The position numbers were made by a program, and so were the translations under genes. From NCBI GenBank assembly GCA_013398955.1, contig VWPU01009715.1, forward strand, positions 1-64,000: a stretch of 64,000 nucleotides of DNA, given 5' to 3'. Positions within the stretch are counted from its first letter, which is position 1, and each line of letters begins with the position of its first letter. This document shows positions 1-14,300 of the stretch, in pieces. The notes beneath the pieces are model-generated. The model was given only the letters and a program-made list of their open reading frames with translations, was not told where the DNA came from and did not search any database. This stretch comes from Callaeas wilsoni (taxonomy: Eukaryota; Chordata; Aves; Passeriformes; Callaeidae).

Positions 1-190
1 CGGGGTCACACCGAGACTGCGCCGCGCCCGCCGCCCCGGCCCGGCCAGCGCTGCGCCGGGGACCGACCGTCCGCGGCGGGAGCGTGCGGCCGGGAGCCCT
101 GCCTGCCGCAGGGGACAGGCGCCGCTGGCTTCTGTCCAGAGCGCTCGGGCATCAAAACACGAATTGCTGCTCTTGCCCCAACCGGGAAAG
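1..190. promoter_or_regulatory. CpG island at left edge, probable promoter region of the next gene
   Basis: The first 120 bases are extremely GC-rich with CpG every few bases (CGCCGCGCCCGCCGCCCC), falling off by about 190-250. That density is seen in this window only here. It marks a promoter or first-exon region. In many vertebrates MXD4 lies next to the ZFYVE28 3' end in the same orientation, so its 5' end would fall here; this is synteny inference. I could not find the MXD4 N-terminal coding sequence, so its exon 1 would lie to the left of the window. Confidence 0.6.
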
Positions 191-3100
191 CTGCTCGCTC
201 CCCGCGAGGCTCGGCGGCTTCACGCTGCAGCTCGTGGTCTCCTATGGGCTCACGGAGCACTGAAAGTCTTATTTCTAACTTGAGGCAGGAGCGCTGGGAC
301 CTCCCTCGGTGCCAGCCGGGGGATCGGAGGCTCCGAAGGGCTTGTTCTGGTGCCAGACCCCAACGCCGGGTGCCAGCTGCCAGCACCCGCTGGCGACAGG
401 GCCCCCGGAGGACAGCGTGATCCCTGCCCCTGTCCCAGGTGGGAAGGCTTTCAGCACTTGAACCGCTTACATTTGACCCAAATACTGTGGTCTGCGTTGG
501 CTTTAACACTTCTGCGTGACAGCAGAACAGAGGATGGAAGGACTCGGTACTCACCCCCTCAAACGCAATCGGCTTCCACGCAGATAAAGCACTTGACCTA
601 AAAGTCTAATCACTCGGCACAGCCAGAGCTCGGTGCTGCGACAGCAGGTAGAGCAGCCTGGCTTGTGAAAGCGCTGCCTGCTCCCTGTCCCGCGTGGCTG
701 GGACGTTAAAGGTAGAAAAATTGTGATTTGGCAAGAAGAATTGGAAAAAATAGCTTTGCTGTATCTTAAATATGAGATGTTTGTTTTCGTGGAAGGTGAC
801 TTGAGGATTCTAGGACGGGCCTTAAAATACTTAAAAGTCCCAGTGAAGAAAAAGAACCCAACCTTGTAGCTGTTGGATACAATGGGTGCAGTGCAGGAGC
901 AGCAGTTCATGCTCCATCAGAGCAGGGGGACAGGAGGCTGTCGGTGAAGCCGGGAAGGAAGGGAAATGTTTCAGCGCGTGGCAGACTTGGAAGGGCTTGT
1001 GCAGATCAGTCACGGCAGAGCAGAGCCTCCGCACAGCCGGAGCAGCCGGGGACAGCGAGGAGCCGCGCTGGGAATCTCCCAGCACGGCAGTGATGCGCTG
1101 ACTCGGCAGCAGCACAACCTCCTGGTCCCGCGGGTGCCAGGAGGAGCCCACGCTGGCACCGCTCCTGCTGCCAATGGCTGCACACAACATTTAGCACAGA
1201 GGGCTGGTGAAACAAGGAGATAAAACATGTGTTTGGAAAGAACAAAACAATCAACAAGGGAGCTGGGAAAGCTGAGCGGCCAGGGATTTGGGTGATGGCT
1301 TGGATGTGCTTACACAGCCCAGGATCCGTGGGGCAAGCCTCTAAGATATTTCCCTGAGCAGCTGGGCAGAGACAGCAATTACCGAGTGCAATTAACTGCT
1401 TCATTACCACCTAAGCAAAACAAACCCATCAATCTCTGCTTCATTTACCAAGAGGAGAGACTGATACCAAGATACAAACACTGTGCTCCAGACTGCAGGC
1501 ATGACCCACACCCTCCAGCCTGGCACAGTGCCTCGGCTCCCCAGACAGTCCCTGGAAGCAGATTTTAGATATCCCACACTATTTCAGGTGTGCTGACACA
1601 CACCAGTGAACCAGTACTCAGCAACCTCATGAGCTGAGTTGCCCCACAGTGTTATAAACACCTGCTGAGATGGAGCTGTAGGCCCAAGTGGGAGAGATGG
1701 AGGTGAGAGCAGAGTTTAGCCTTCTAAGGTCCACCTTAAGGTGCCTGTGCTTGATGCATCCAGCAGGTTTTAACAAGCGAAATGAAGGCCAGAGACCACT
1801 TTTGACAAGAGCAGACGACCAAAGAGAAAGGGAACCTACAGGGCACTGATCACTTTCAGAGGATCAGGAGAAGCTGTGATTTTCAAGCTGAAGCCCAGAG
1901 CCACCCCAGGCGCAGAGCCATCCTCAGTTTACATGGCACAACACCCTTCTTTACAGCAGCATAGACATTTCCTACAAGCTCTCTTCTTCCCACCAGACAC
2001 CTCTCCAAATAAGGCTCCAGGTGATGGGCAGGGAGCAAAAGGTCCCCTGGCATGCAAGAGGAACAGGGATGACTGACTCTGAGATCCAAGGTTAAGCTTC
2101 AAAGGACCACTAAAACATCAGGGTCTGGAGACTTCAGCATCTCTAAAACCCTTGGTCTACTGAGAAGATTAAGGTCTGAGTACAGTAAAAAGAGCTGCAC
2201 TTACCTCTGTGATGAGATACAAGAGATTTATGAAAGGGATTATTCATGGATGCTTGAGATAGCAGGACAGGATGAGCCGATCTTGTGTTCCTGAGTATTT
2301 TAATAAGCTCTTCTGTAGGATGGAGATAACATACCTACAGCAGGGTGAGGGCACAGTAACCAGTGCTGGTGCCGTGGCTGGCAGGGAGAGATTGGGGCAT
2401 TGTACATTGTGCAAGGTTAAATTCAGGAAGGAGCTACTATACAAAATCCTACAGACTCCACTGCAGCACAGTGTTGCAACATCTCTGCTGTGGGGAGGCC
2501 CAAACAAATGCTCACAACAGCCCCTTCATCCTGAGCATCTCCGAAGGGATGGACTGGGACAGGTGCTCAGCAGAAGTGGTGGAGGGGCAGCAGCTGCTTC
2601 TCATGTGCAGGCAGAGGAGAGACATGGCTCACCCTTCCAGTCCTCCACAGCTGATGTGCTCTGCTGGGTGAGGATATGAATAAATCCCTGTGGTGTAAAA
2701 AAAAAGTTGACTTCCATCTTCTATTGTACCTCAGTGTAAGGTCTGTAGAGTGGTGGCCACTGTGTTTCCATTTCCGATTCCTCAGGCAAACCTGCTGCTC
2801 TGCATCCAGCATTTGCAAAGGAAAACAAAGCAGAAGGATCATTTCTTCTCTAGCTGCAGGCAGGGTGTGTGGAAGCAGTGATTCTACACAGCCATGCTCA
2901 GCTCCTACACGTGGCACATTGATGGTGCCCAGAGCCCAGCCTGGCCTGTGCAGGAGTGGTGTGCTCCGCATGACACCAGTATTGATGTGCGCTGCAGGAA
3001 ATCACAGCCAGCTCACAAGGACAGGAGAACTGTTCTTGGCAAACTGGGAAGTGATTCCTGTAGCCAATTAGGATTTGCACATCGGGAGATTTCTGTGGTC

Positions 3101-6100
3101 AGGGATTTTCCATCCCCTCCTTTAGACACTGGGCTCCTAAATGGGAGCACGCTTCTCCCTGCATCCCTCTTCCTTGTGTTTGATCTATTACCTTTCTTTT
3201 CCTGCTGCTTGTAACGGTCCCATGCCAGAGTGACTCCAGCCCTGATGCAGGATTAACTCCGGGGTGAAACAGGGAGATGGAGAGCACTGGGTGGCTTTGC
3301 CTGTACTGCTGCATCCCTCCTGCGTATCAGCCCACAGAGAAATCGCTCCTCTTGGTAACTTCCTGGATCAACTTACAAACTGAGACCACCACAACCCTGG
3401 CCTCTGTCACAGGACAGCCCCACTGAGTGCTTATTTCTGCCTGAGTCCCAACATGGGTGGCTGCACCACTATGTCTATAAGAAGCACCTGATATGTTTGT
3501 TAAAAATACTTGTGCTCATAGGTATAGAGTTCACCAAAACAATCAGCTCACTGTTCAACAGCTGGTTATGCACAGGAGATTCAGCCTCTTCTTTCTTGCC
3601 TGTGTTTGTTCAAGTTGGCTCAGCTTCTGGCCACTGGTTCCATGAGACAGGAAGAGCCTGGAGGAGCCCGGCTTCCCAGACCTGCGCACCCAGTGCAGGC
3701 ATTTACTGATGGTGTCTGCAACCGCATCTCTTGGATACGTTCAACAGATTGCAGCTCTGACCATTTCCAATCCCTTGGGCACTCCCGTGGCTTTTCCCTC
3801 ACAGCAAAACACACCAGGAACATTTTTTGCAGGACGCTCGCTCAACATCTTCCCCCATTCAACTCCATCCTCCTTTGTGCCAGGTGCTTCATCCGTTTTA
3901 TAAATATCACAGATAAATGCAAACCCTGCAGAGGCTGACGGAGCTGAATGCCAGAGCACAAGAGCACAGAGCAGCCAAGAAGATACGATTTGGCAAGAAC
4001 AGACTTCCTCTGGCAGCTAATGCTGTGACAACATCTGAGCCTTGGGAAGGCACTGGAAAGGCTCCAGGAGCAGCACACGGGGCACAGGGTTTTATCACAC
4101 GGCACTGGTGTTCTTGGTGGCTTCTGAGCTGTTTCTTCTCAGAGGAAGTGATTTCATAATTGCTTGATTTGGGGTTAATGATTTTTCTGTTTAAAAACAA
4201 CCTAATTTTATTTAATGATTGGTATTTATTTGCACTCTGCAATTAGAACACATTATGAGAATTATTTGTTGCATGAATAGGAATTTGAGATTTTCAAGAA
4301 GTGAACACTTTTTTTTCTTTTCATTTCTTACTGCAGCAAGCAAGCAGAAAATACATATAAAAATATAATCAAAAAGCAAAAAGACAGCAGCCTCTCTGTC
4401 CCTCCACCTGCCAAGGAACAGTGTTTCTTTAACACTGGGTGGGAAGAGAGAAGTAGCACACTCAATGGGTTTTTCTCCAAGCTCCTTGAAAATACCCTCA
4501 ATGCGGTAGGTAAGACAACAATTTGTATTTTTCTTGGGAGTTCCTTTTAGCAAAACAGTCTGGGGAAAAAACCCCTTTGGGCAATATCCCTTGGGCTGTC
4601 AGCTCCTTGGCTTCTCCCTCCTGCCTGGACAGGTCCCAGGCCCCTGGCTCAGGGCTGCACCACCTGCAGCCTTGTGCCTGGCGGTGGCAGAGGCTGGCAC
4701 TTGTCTTGGGTACTTCCAGTAAGCACTCAAGATACCCTTAAGCTTTCACACTTTACACCAACCCGAATTTTGGATTCTTTACTGCTGCTTTACTTTGGAT
4801 TCTCTACTTTGTTCTTGTTCCAGGGTAAGTCAAAAGTTGCATGGAGGCAGCATCTGGATGCAAGTCTGCATCCTCAGGTTTTCACAAAACACCTTTTTGA
4901 GACAGACATTAGACACAGCCATATTTCAAACATTCCCTACAGGAAAGAAATATGGAGACATTTTCCCTGAGATTCAATTTAGAGTCTAACTTCAATATCA
5001 TTCCTTTAAAGAGAAAAGAGCAAGAGAAAGGGCAGAAAGCAGAATGTGAGGAACAAACATGACAGAGAAAAACACCTGTCAGGAGTACATCTGGGCAAGG
5101 TTTTCCTACTTTGTTCTCCAAGCAAGGCTGATGTTCTGTCCTGAAAGAAACTCTAAAAGACGTGGCAATGAGAGGGTATAATAGAGGTCACTGAATGAAT
5201 TTGTAGTAGCTTTATATTTTGTTCCAAGACACTTGGACTGAATTAGTTGAATTTTCTTATTTGAACAGAGCTTCTTTATATGGGAAGTATAGCAATTTCC
5301 TTAATTATTTTTTTAAATTAAGGAAGAGTTATTTCTAGATGAAGAAGTTACCATCACTCGCTCAAACGTCTAAGTTTTGGTCCCCAAAACCTGTAGCTTT
5401 CCAGCAGCTACAAGTCCTCCTAGACAAAAGCAGATGGTTCAGAGATAGGCACTCAGGACTTTTGGATTACTTGGGGTTCAGTTTTTACTGTATAATTCCC
5501 AGTATTTGAGAGCATCATGGGGTAGTTTCTTTTAAATGTATTTATGAACTTGCAGAAGTGATTATTTTTCTGTTTGTATCTTCAATTATTAATTTCCAGC
5601 TTTCTGCAGATAAGCCTAAGAAAGTGAAATCCATTTTCAAAGCCAGAACAACCCAAAACCAGCAGGATTTACTGCTGCATAATAAACAGAAAAGCTGCTA
5701 GTGAAGCAGCAATCACAAATGGTCCTGACCAGAAAAAATAATTATCAAGTGCCTCAAAATTTGATCTCAGAGACTCCCCAAACACAGAGGAAGATGGTAT
5801 GGTGCAGGTCCTTTGGTAATAAAGCCAGGATAACCTCACTGCTCTTAACATACCTGACAGGGGCCTTCTCATGGCCAAGGATCTGACCGGGACAATCCAC
5901 GCAGAGCCACTGGCCCAGCCCTGGAATGCTGAGGCACAACTTTCTTCAAATTGTCCAAAAAGGCTGCGGCAGTTGTGCATCATTTTCAGACACACCTCTT
6001 ATGAAAGACAGATATTTTTAATATGTTTTACAGGACATCATCAGAGAGGTTACCAGCACAAATGCAATTCAGGACTAGTTCTTATCATCATCTTCTTCCA

Positions 6101-9100
6101 CTGTACTGACAAGCCCATTGGAACCACAGCCTAATTCCAGCTAAAAACCAGAAAGCTGGCCCCTGCTGAAATATTACACAGAAAGCAGTCACCTCGAACA
6201 CCCTCCCTGCTGCTGTTTTATATAATTTTTATTAACTCAGTGAATAAAAAAGTCATGGCAGTAACACCAACATTTTACTGCCCTGTGAAGAACTATGTAG
6301 AAGTGCAGAAATACATAAATAAGACTTTCTAGAGTAAGACATGAGTTTAAGTGCTTGCTTAAGTGGTGCGAGTGCCTGGCCTGGGGTTATTTTCAGAAAA
6401 TAAAATCTCTGTATTATGTGAGGTAGTTACAGCTCAGTGCTTGCTGGCTCTGCCATTCCCAGACACAGTGGTTCCTCACATCCCAGGCTGTGTCAGACAC
6501 CTCGTGCTCCTGAGAGAGAGCAGATGGGAGCATCACTCAGCAGCTGGACATGAGCAACAGCCCCTCTGCAGTTGCTCGTGCCCACAGGCACCTCTCACTG
6601 CTCCTCAGGGGTGGGAGGCTGAGAGGCCTCACTGTTGGCTGCATTGGACACAGGATTTTCTCTTTTGCAGACAAGCTCAGTCAGAGCCCCAACAGGCTGG
6701 TGGCTGCTTGCATAGAAAAATCTGAGAAGAAAAATCAGCTTCATACCTTTGAGTGAAACATGAGGGAAAATTGTTCTTTACACTTCAGAGCCTTCATGTT
6801 TAGTGAAAACAAGAAATGAAATGAGTTCATGAAAGACTAATTGCCCAGTTTGTTTTATGCATGAGCCCCAGCATTCCTACCACATGCAGTTACAGCTTGT
6901 TTTCAAAGAGACCAATTACTTCATTAAAACATCATCTTCACACTTCCAGATCTGCTTTAACAAGTCTTCTCCTCTTCATCCTTCTGGCCTATTATTTTGC
7001 CATTTTTTGGTTTAAGAGCAAAGGAAAAAAGAGCCAAATGGCAATATCTATAATTTACTAACAGCTATTAAAACCTGACAATCAGGATCCATCCTTTCTC
7101 CTCCACAAAGTAAAGGAATAGTGCAGAACTTTACACACCTTGGTGCAAGACCCACGGCAACTCAGGCAGCCAGAAAGGACCTGTGTGGCAGGATGCTACT
7201 GCACGTACACAGATACCAAGTGAAGGTTTGAAACAAGCCTGTGCCTGGGAACTTGAAGGGCAAGAGCAGGAAGCAATAAAGATGAAAGCTCCTTGAATTG
7301 TCTTAATATTTCACTATGTACAAGATACCCATGGAGGCCACAGAGTAAGTCTAGTTTATACACAGCAGAAACTGGAAGCTGAGTGATGGGGGAGTAAAGG
7401 GTGAAAGAGGAGAAGGAAAAAGACCTACATCGCCCCCAAAAGTAGTCAAAAGGATGCCTACAGAGATGATTTCTTCCAGACAAGCAACATAAAGCATAAT
7501 TCAGTGAAATGCTGTCATGAGAAAATAGAGTTCACAGTAAGCATTTGACTGCAGTACAACCCTTCGTTACAAATGAAGGTGTTTGAGCCATCACAATCCC
7601 TCTGACGAAGCAGAAAGCAGGAGCCTCCACGCCTGCCTGTGCAGGAACAGAGTGCTGCAGTCTTGGCACTGGCAGAGAGATGCTATCAGGGGTTGCCACG
7701 GAAACCGGGGGATGCAGCCCCAGCAGCTTTGACTTTGCATGAACTGAGAGTTCAGCGAGGCACTGAGAGCTGGTGGTTTCCTCCAGCTCCAGGCAGGACT
7801 GTGATGGGGCTGTGTTTGAGGCTCTCCTGCTCCCACAGCGCACCTTTCCCATCTCCCCACCCGAGGACAGGCACAACCACACACGGCCCGTTTCCCTCCT
7901 CCTTCCTTTCAGCTCAGACAATGCACACAAAGGTCGCTCCTCACCCATCACTTCCATCCAGGTTCCTCCTCACCGAGATGCTGTGTGACAGCTTTTCAGT
8001 CTGTTTGTGTGTTCTGGACAGGGGTATTCCCTGGAAGCAGAGATATTTTACTGAAGTTCCTTTACTGCAGAGGAGGCCTTGATATCCACCTGCTCTTACA
8101 AACCCGGAGAGAGCTGGAAATGCTGTATGATTTGTACAGACCTAGAAAGGATCACTCCAGAGTTTACTGTAATTATTTTCTTCCCCCTGAAAACAGCTGT
8201 GATTCAGAAGGGAACTGCCATACAGGAGAGTCCAGCACCAGGTGAATTATTGCCACCTTTGCCAATGCTGCTCTTACCTTATTATCCCGTTCACTGCCAT
8301 TGTGATATCCTCAACAGGAAAACTGCTGTGGAACACGTTGTATTCTGGAGAAATCCCCTTTTTGATTAAAAAGTCCCTTTAGGATCAATTTCCACTCTTC
8401 ACTTATTCATACACACCTGAAGGCAGCATTATTTGCCCATAAACATTATGCATGTTAATTCAAATGCAATCTTACACTTATGTGCAGGTTTCCCATAAAG
8501 TTTCCCCATCGTTGCACCACCGAAGCTGAAATCTCAATGTCATGGAGCTGTAACATGTTTTCTGTTCAGTGAAATGACATCCCAAAGCCATGCATTAAGT
8601 CCTCTGGAAATGAAAATTAATTCTCATAAAAACCTTTAACAGCTGTATCTCATATAGGAGGCAGAACAAAGCAGCACTGGACATTTATGCTTCCCCAGGA
8701 TAACGGTGCACGGAGATCCAAGGAGCGCTGTTTTCATTGCAGATTTGTATCCCCCACAGGAAAGATTACTCAGATGTGACACAGGCAGATCAAACATGCC
8801 TGATGTGTGAAGTGGCCATTGACACAAGATATTTTGGGAAGGGAGATTTTCAGCTGGTGGCAAGAGATAGCACGAGGCAATGCTAAGTGACAGGCTGGTA
8901 TTCCAGCTTTGATTTACCACCCCTTCACTGTATGGGTGACTTCCATTTTCAAATTTAAACGGATTTCTTTCATGTTATTTGCAAAGTGAGAAAGAGTTAA
9001 GGCCAGTTTGTTTAACAGGATGGCAGCTGTCACTCCGTGTAAACAGACCCCAAAATGAAAGAGCAATCCAGCACATGGAAGTAGAAAGTCCTGACACTTT

Positions 9101-10531
9101 AATTATCTGAAGAGATTACAAGATGAAAGCCTTCCTTGAGGCAAATGTATATTAGTATTGATATAGTCATTGTGCTTTTCAGTAAGAGAAATAGGAGTCT
9201 GTATTTACATAAGAAACTATAGTGTCTGAGATCTTTAAATATCATATTTATGGAAATGATTCTGAATTACAGCATTTACAAAATAAAAACAAGCTTAAAT
9301 AAATATTCAGTCCATTAAATAAGATTTTTTCCACAGAAGCAACTTTTTGTGCATATTTATTTCACAACTGAAGTTTGTTGCAATCTTTTTATCCTATAAA
9401 AGAAGCATTAAATTTCTTGTGTGTTTTTCTTTTTTTTTTTTCCTAAAAATAAAACTGCAATAATCATTGCAATGTGAAGCCTGAGATTTAAGCCTGAATA
9501 AGTATCATTGCTTGCACCACATTACCCATCTCCCACCAGTCACCCAACACCATGCCTTTCCAAACTCTGGTGAATGCAGACATTCCAACCCAAGGATTTC
9601 ATGAGAAGGATTTCAGGGAAGTAATAATAATAAAAAATATAAATAAAGTGAGTATAACACATAGAGCTGACATTGTCTACAAACAGCATCATAAGGCTTG
9701 TGCATTACCCATCAACTAAGTGAAGCTGTTTCATCTGAATCAAAATGACAGTAGTGCCAAACTGCAGCACCCTTATATGGCTCATTAACACTGAACAGTA
9801 AACCACTGAGCAAAGGGAATGTCCCCAAAAATATAAATAAAATTTTAAAAAAAAATTAACACTGGCCAGTTTTGCCTTATCATTTTGAGTGATGACCTTT
9901 CTTGAGCGTGATACCGCAAACAACTTCCTCATCCATCTTTGTATTTATCACTTTGAAACACAGTGTGTTACACCACGAGTCAGGAAAGGGGGCACAGCAA
10001 AGAGCTCTTGATCTCATTTCCTCTGTAACCACAGCACACACTGTCTTGCTTTTCATGTGGCCAACTCAAAGCACGTCCAAATGCCTTTGAAACCTCAGTG
10101 CTCAGGGAGCTCTTACTGCAAATAGTTCGTGCAAGATCATAGCATGAATCCGTGTGAGTCTTATTTCTTTGCTCTCCAAGTGGAGACAAGAATTATTCCC
10201 TGGTGTTTCAAATAAATACAAATGTCTTCTGAGTTGTTAGCATGAGTGAAGTACCAGTATGCACTATTTTACATGGTTACTCTGCCAAATGTGGACAACA
10301 AGTACCCTTCTCTGGCTGACCATTCTGTAAGACCTTTTGGATACCTCATTACATATTTGCCTTTTAAAAAACCTCAGTATGGGAGAAATAATTTGTCTTG
10401 CCTACTAAATTTTGCTGCCAAACTGTCAAAAATATCTATTTTAATATGAATTCATTTATTTGGTAACCACTTCCTCTGAAGTTTGTTAAGTTTTAAATGC
10501 TGATATAGAAACCAAACCTCTGTGCCAGACT
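191..10531. other. Intergenic region, no supported gene
   Basis: More than 10 kb between the left CpG island and the ZFYVE28 3' end. The open frames here are short, often lack ATG, overlap in several frames and show no recognisable domain. GC content is moderate over roughly 190-8300 and falls to AT-rich beyond about 8400. Homopolymer runs occur (T run near 9430). I recognise no transposable element, tRNA or other RNA gene. Regulatory elements may exist but cannot be seen from one sequence. Confidence 0.6.
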
Positions 10532-10537
10532 TTTATT
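10532..10537 (-). terminator. ZFYVE28: Candidate polyadenylation signal AATAAA for ZFYVE28
   Basis: TTTATT on the plus strand reads AATAAA in transcript sense, about 720 nt after the stop. It is followed within about 25 nt by GT-rich sequence (GAGGTTTGGTTTC), as expected for a cleavage site. AATAAA also occurs at 10768-10763 and 10460-10455 with weaker GT-rich followers, so the choice is tentative. Confidence 0.35.
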
Positions 10538-11256
10538 AACAAGATTTGGCATAAATGATTCAGATTATAAATACTTCCAAAACTCCAAACTATGGAACTG
10601 GAAGTTGTAAAAATTTTTAGAAGACAACCTGGAGTTATTGCTCTGCTTGGTAAATGAAAGGCAACAGAAATACACTGTTTTAGGGCCTTCAGTGCTTCCT
10701 ATGGGATTCACTGAAAATTCTGCCTTTGTAAATATCGAATACAGATTTGAAATAGATTTGCTTTTATTAATTCTAGCATAGGTAGCAAAAATCTAGTAAT
10801 GGAGAAGTTAAATGGCAGCAGGTGGGAGAGTGCTGATGCCCACAGCCATGCTGGGATTCCAGTGGGCACAGGAGTGTCTGAGCTTTGGGATTGATCCGCT
10901 GGGATGGACTAATTAACTGGCTACTCTGTTCCTAGCATGTAAGATAAGCAGCAATGCCTGTTCAATTCTCTGCGCCCTATTTCCTTCCACACAGTGCATT
11001 TGTTCTGCATATGGCATCGTAACATTAATGTTATAAATTTATGGAAGACTGTACTGTAGCCTTAGAGCTACAGACGCTTCATAGTTCCCTTTAGCAGCTT
11101 AGTAAAATGCAATAAAACTGTCTGTACAAAATTTATAATAATGGATGTCAAAGCCTACGTGCCCTCACTGGGTCCCTCTTTCAAGTTAATTCTTGGCTTA
11201 GGTCAAATATATCAGTCCGTGTAAGACTCCAGAAGACACACCAGTAGTTTAATATG
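10532..11256 (-). other. ZFYVE28: Probable ZFYVE28 3' untranslated region
   Basis: This AT-rich stretch follows the stop codon in transcript orientation and contains no convincing frame. The 3' boundary is inferred from a candidate polyadenylation signal at 10537-10532; the true UTR could be shorter (signal at 10768-10763) or longer (signal at 10460-10455, or further). Without transcripts the end cannot be fixed. Confidence 0.45.
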
Positions 11257-11388
11257 TCAGATACCAGCTCTGTCACTATAGAAAGGAGTGACATGGAACA
11301 TGTAACAGTGAGTGCAAACACGGACAGGCTTCATCTGGCCATAACGAGGTAATGGAGCAGAGTGGGAGGAACAGCGGGAACAGAAGAT
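11257..11388 (-). CDS. ZFYVE28: ZFYVE28 terminal coding exon, C-terminal half of FYVE finger and stop
   Basis: The coding part of the last exon is 132 nt including TGA at 11259-11257. It encodes [33 protein letters not shown] and [10 protein letters not shown], 43 residues. It supplies the CSRC and CTHC zinc pairs and the RVC motif, completing the eight-cysteine FYVE finger. The acceptor is TGTTTTTCAG|ATC, phase 0, as required by the previous donor. The ending FYSDRAGI matches the family C-terminus, so the protein is not truncated. Confidence 0.97.
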   Translation of the reverse strand: MFCSRCSSHSAPLPRYGQMKPVRVCTHCYMFHVTPFYSDRAGI

Positions 11389-14300
11389 CTGAAAAACAAG
11401 AGGGAAATTTCTCTTCAGTTCCTCTGAAGAACAGGGTGAGACAAAATTGATTTCAAGAGAGGGGAGAGAAGATTATATGAGCTGGCACCAGCAAGTGAAG
11501 GGCCTCTGCAGGTAATCCCTACCCAAAGAGCAGGGATTTCTCTGGCCAGGCTCAGTCCCTCTGGTGAGTGTGCCCAGCACTGAGAGTAGCCAAGGCTGGC
11601 CTGTCCACCTCTGCAGGTCACAGGGGAAGGCAGCTCCATCAAAGGTGAAAAGAAGCATTTCTCGCTTGGTTTTAAAGAAAGACTAGGGGAGTATTTGTGA
11701 ATATCTCCTAATTTCATACTCCTGCAAGTCCACTACATGGTTAATGAAAGTGGCTTCTCTACCCTCTTCCTTTTTAACTTGCACACCAGCCAGCAAGCAA
11801 AATAGGATTGCAGACTTCTGGCTTCCTGAGGTACATGACTGCTTTTTTTCTCCCTTGCTCCCTCTTCCTCCCCCACAAATTTGCAAAGCAGCAGCTCTAC
11901 ACACAAGAGTGATCCTGCAAAGGTTTGGAAAGAAAGCAAAGGGACACACTGTCCCTGCAGCTGAGCTGTGTGTGCATCACCCCTGGCAGTTCAGGCTGCC
12001 CTGGCTCATTAGAGCTTACAGCAGTAGTCCACAGTGACTCTGTGTTGGGGTGGAGAGTGTTCTAGGATCTCAACAGGGAATTCTGCCTTTAGCTTTATAC
12101 AGCTTATTGCTGTATAAAACTCAAACCCCTCCTCAACCCTTTGTAAACGTAAGCTGAGAGTTGGCAGCCAAGGCACACAAAAGCACCTGTGAACTGAGAA
12201 CCCTGGCTGAGCACGCACATTTTGCTGTGCAGCTGGGTTTCTGTGGTACACATGAATTTGCTGCTCTCTTTGGTGGGCAGTTCTTCACACGTTTGACCGA
12301 GTCGTTACCTTGCCACAGCTCCGACAGTGGTGCTTCCTGCGAATGACTGTGAAAGGAGCCTTGCATGCAGTGCAGTAGCTGCAGACTTCATCCGGAACCC
12401 AGTCAGGAGGATCTGTCAGAAACACAGCAACAAAAGGGAACAGAAATCAAAATAAACCAAACTTGATTACCAGATCCTCAAGGAAGCAGAGAGAATAAAA
12501 TAGAACAGCAGTTGCTTTCATTTATGTTTCTCCAGGTGCTTTGCAAACAGTAGCTGAGTGAGTTCAGGATGCTCAGGAGGGCTCAACTACCCTCTTTTCT
12601 TTCACCTTTAGGCAGAGCACATCAGGCACTAAAATGGCCCATGACAGCTTTGGACTCAAAATAAAATCTATCTTAGTTGAATGCAAGTGGCAGAGAAAAG
12701 GAGATAAGCAAAATAAAGTAAGAAGACAAGAGATTATTAAAGCAGAGCTGGATCACAGGTGTTCTTGTCAGTGCCATCCACCATCAAAACAAGCTTAGAG
12801 CTGAGATCATTCCCAGCCTCTTCAGCCTTCCCTACAGAAAGGCCAACTGCTTTTCTGCAATTAGGCAAGCAACAATACAGGTAATAAACCCGAAGCCTGA
12901 TTACCATCTGCTAAATTATTAGGACTCTTACTGGAAGTCACCAGTAACTACAGCAAAACCACAAAATCAAGTGTACAAGGCTTAGCAGAGAAAGAACTCG
13001 CCCATTATCACGAACAGCATGTTTCAGTTGTTTATGTCTCCTGTGAGCTCTCCAACCTCCCATAAAAGACAAGCAGGGAAATTATTTGGTTTTGGCAAGG
13101 CAGAAGGTATCGGGCTCCCTTCTGTTGCTGTTTCTACTCGCGACAGGCTGACATGACCTCAAAGAGTTCGGAGTTTCAAGTGTAGAAATTATGAAGCTGA
13201 CTGCTTAATTAAGTTGGTAAAAATCTAATGAGTGTGAAGAAAGTTCTGTCCAGAAGGAATCCATGGACACGGTGAACATGAACTGGTGGGTGTATTTACC
13301 CAAGCTCCCTGTATGCAGCTTCTGTCTGAGTATTATTTACAGTTTGCAAGACATGCAATTGCTGATTTATAAACCTGACAAGCAAGATCCCTGCCTCAAG
13401 GAGCATACTATCAAACAACAAAATATATTGTGCAGTTAATGCAGAGGTTAAGAGGGCTATAGCTACAGGCAGAAATAAGATAATTAAATGAAAAATCCAC
13501 TGTTTTGTTCTAACTTAACCATGACCAGTTTTCATGTGTTTGTCACATTGCAACATTTGTCAAATTAAAAGTACAAAGGATATAGCATTCAATGTAAGAA
13601 ACTGCTCAAAAAGCAGATTAATAAAAACAAAGAGAACTTAGAATTTGACTCAGCTTTTATAGGCTTCTCTAAACTCTTTTAAAGGTTGAACTAGCCTAAG
13701 GAAGCTATCCTTCACTTAATGAACACATTGGTCTGATAAAGGTTACACCTAGAGGGTCAGTAACCAAAACCAGAAGTTGATGAGCAGAGCAATAACTGAT
13801 GCGGTGAAAAAAGGAGATTGCACATAGAAGCCTTCACCTCATCCCTGAGAAAGTCCACCAGAAAATGTTCTGTGGGGACACAAGGCTACAAATTTCTACT
13901 TCAAAGGCAGGGTTTCCTTCAGCAGCAGGGAGATGTAGGACTGCCAGCTTAAGTCAAGCATTAATAACAGTGGAGCCAAGAGATTTTTCTTTCCACTTCT
14001 TTTCCTTTTCTGCAATCTCCCTAGATACTACATGTATCTTGACCAGTGAAACTTACTCCTAATATCAGTTTATGATGTAGATTTTGAAAACTTTTTGTCA
14101 CTTTCTCTGGTCTGAAGCCATGGCAAGCCTGACGGAGCATCCCCATGTTCTCCATCCAGGAGGCTCCTTGGGTTATCACATATATCCAAAACAAAAAGCA
14201 AAAATATGAACCAGTAACAATGCTCCTGTTTAAAACTTGTCTCTACATAGATTATGTTTTCAGGGATTTAACTATCCACTGATTCTCACTCATTTTGAAG

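Noticed and set aside
6..554. 182-residue minus-strand open frame over the left CpG island
   Set aside because: GC-rich sequence produces long stop-poor frames. The translation is Arg/Gly/Pro/Ala-rich with no family resemblance, and it does not contain the MXD4 N-terminus.
11415..12037. Open frames on both strands in the last ZFYVE28 intron
   Set aside because: They do not join any exon in phase and show no similarity to known domains.
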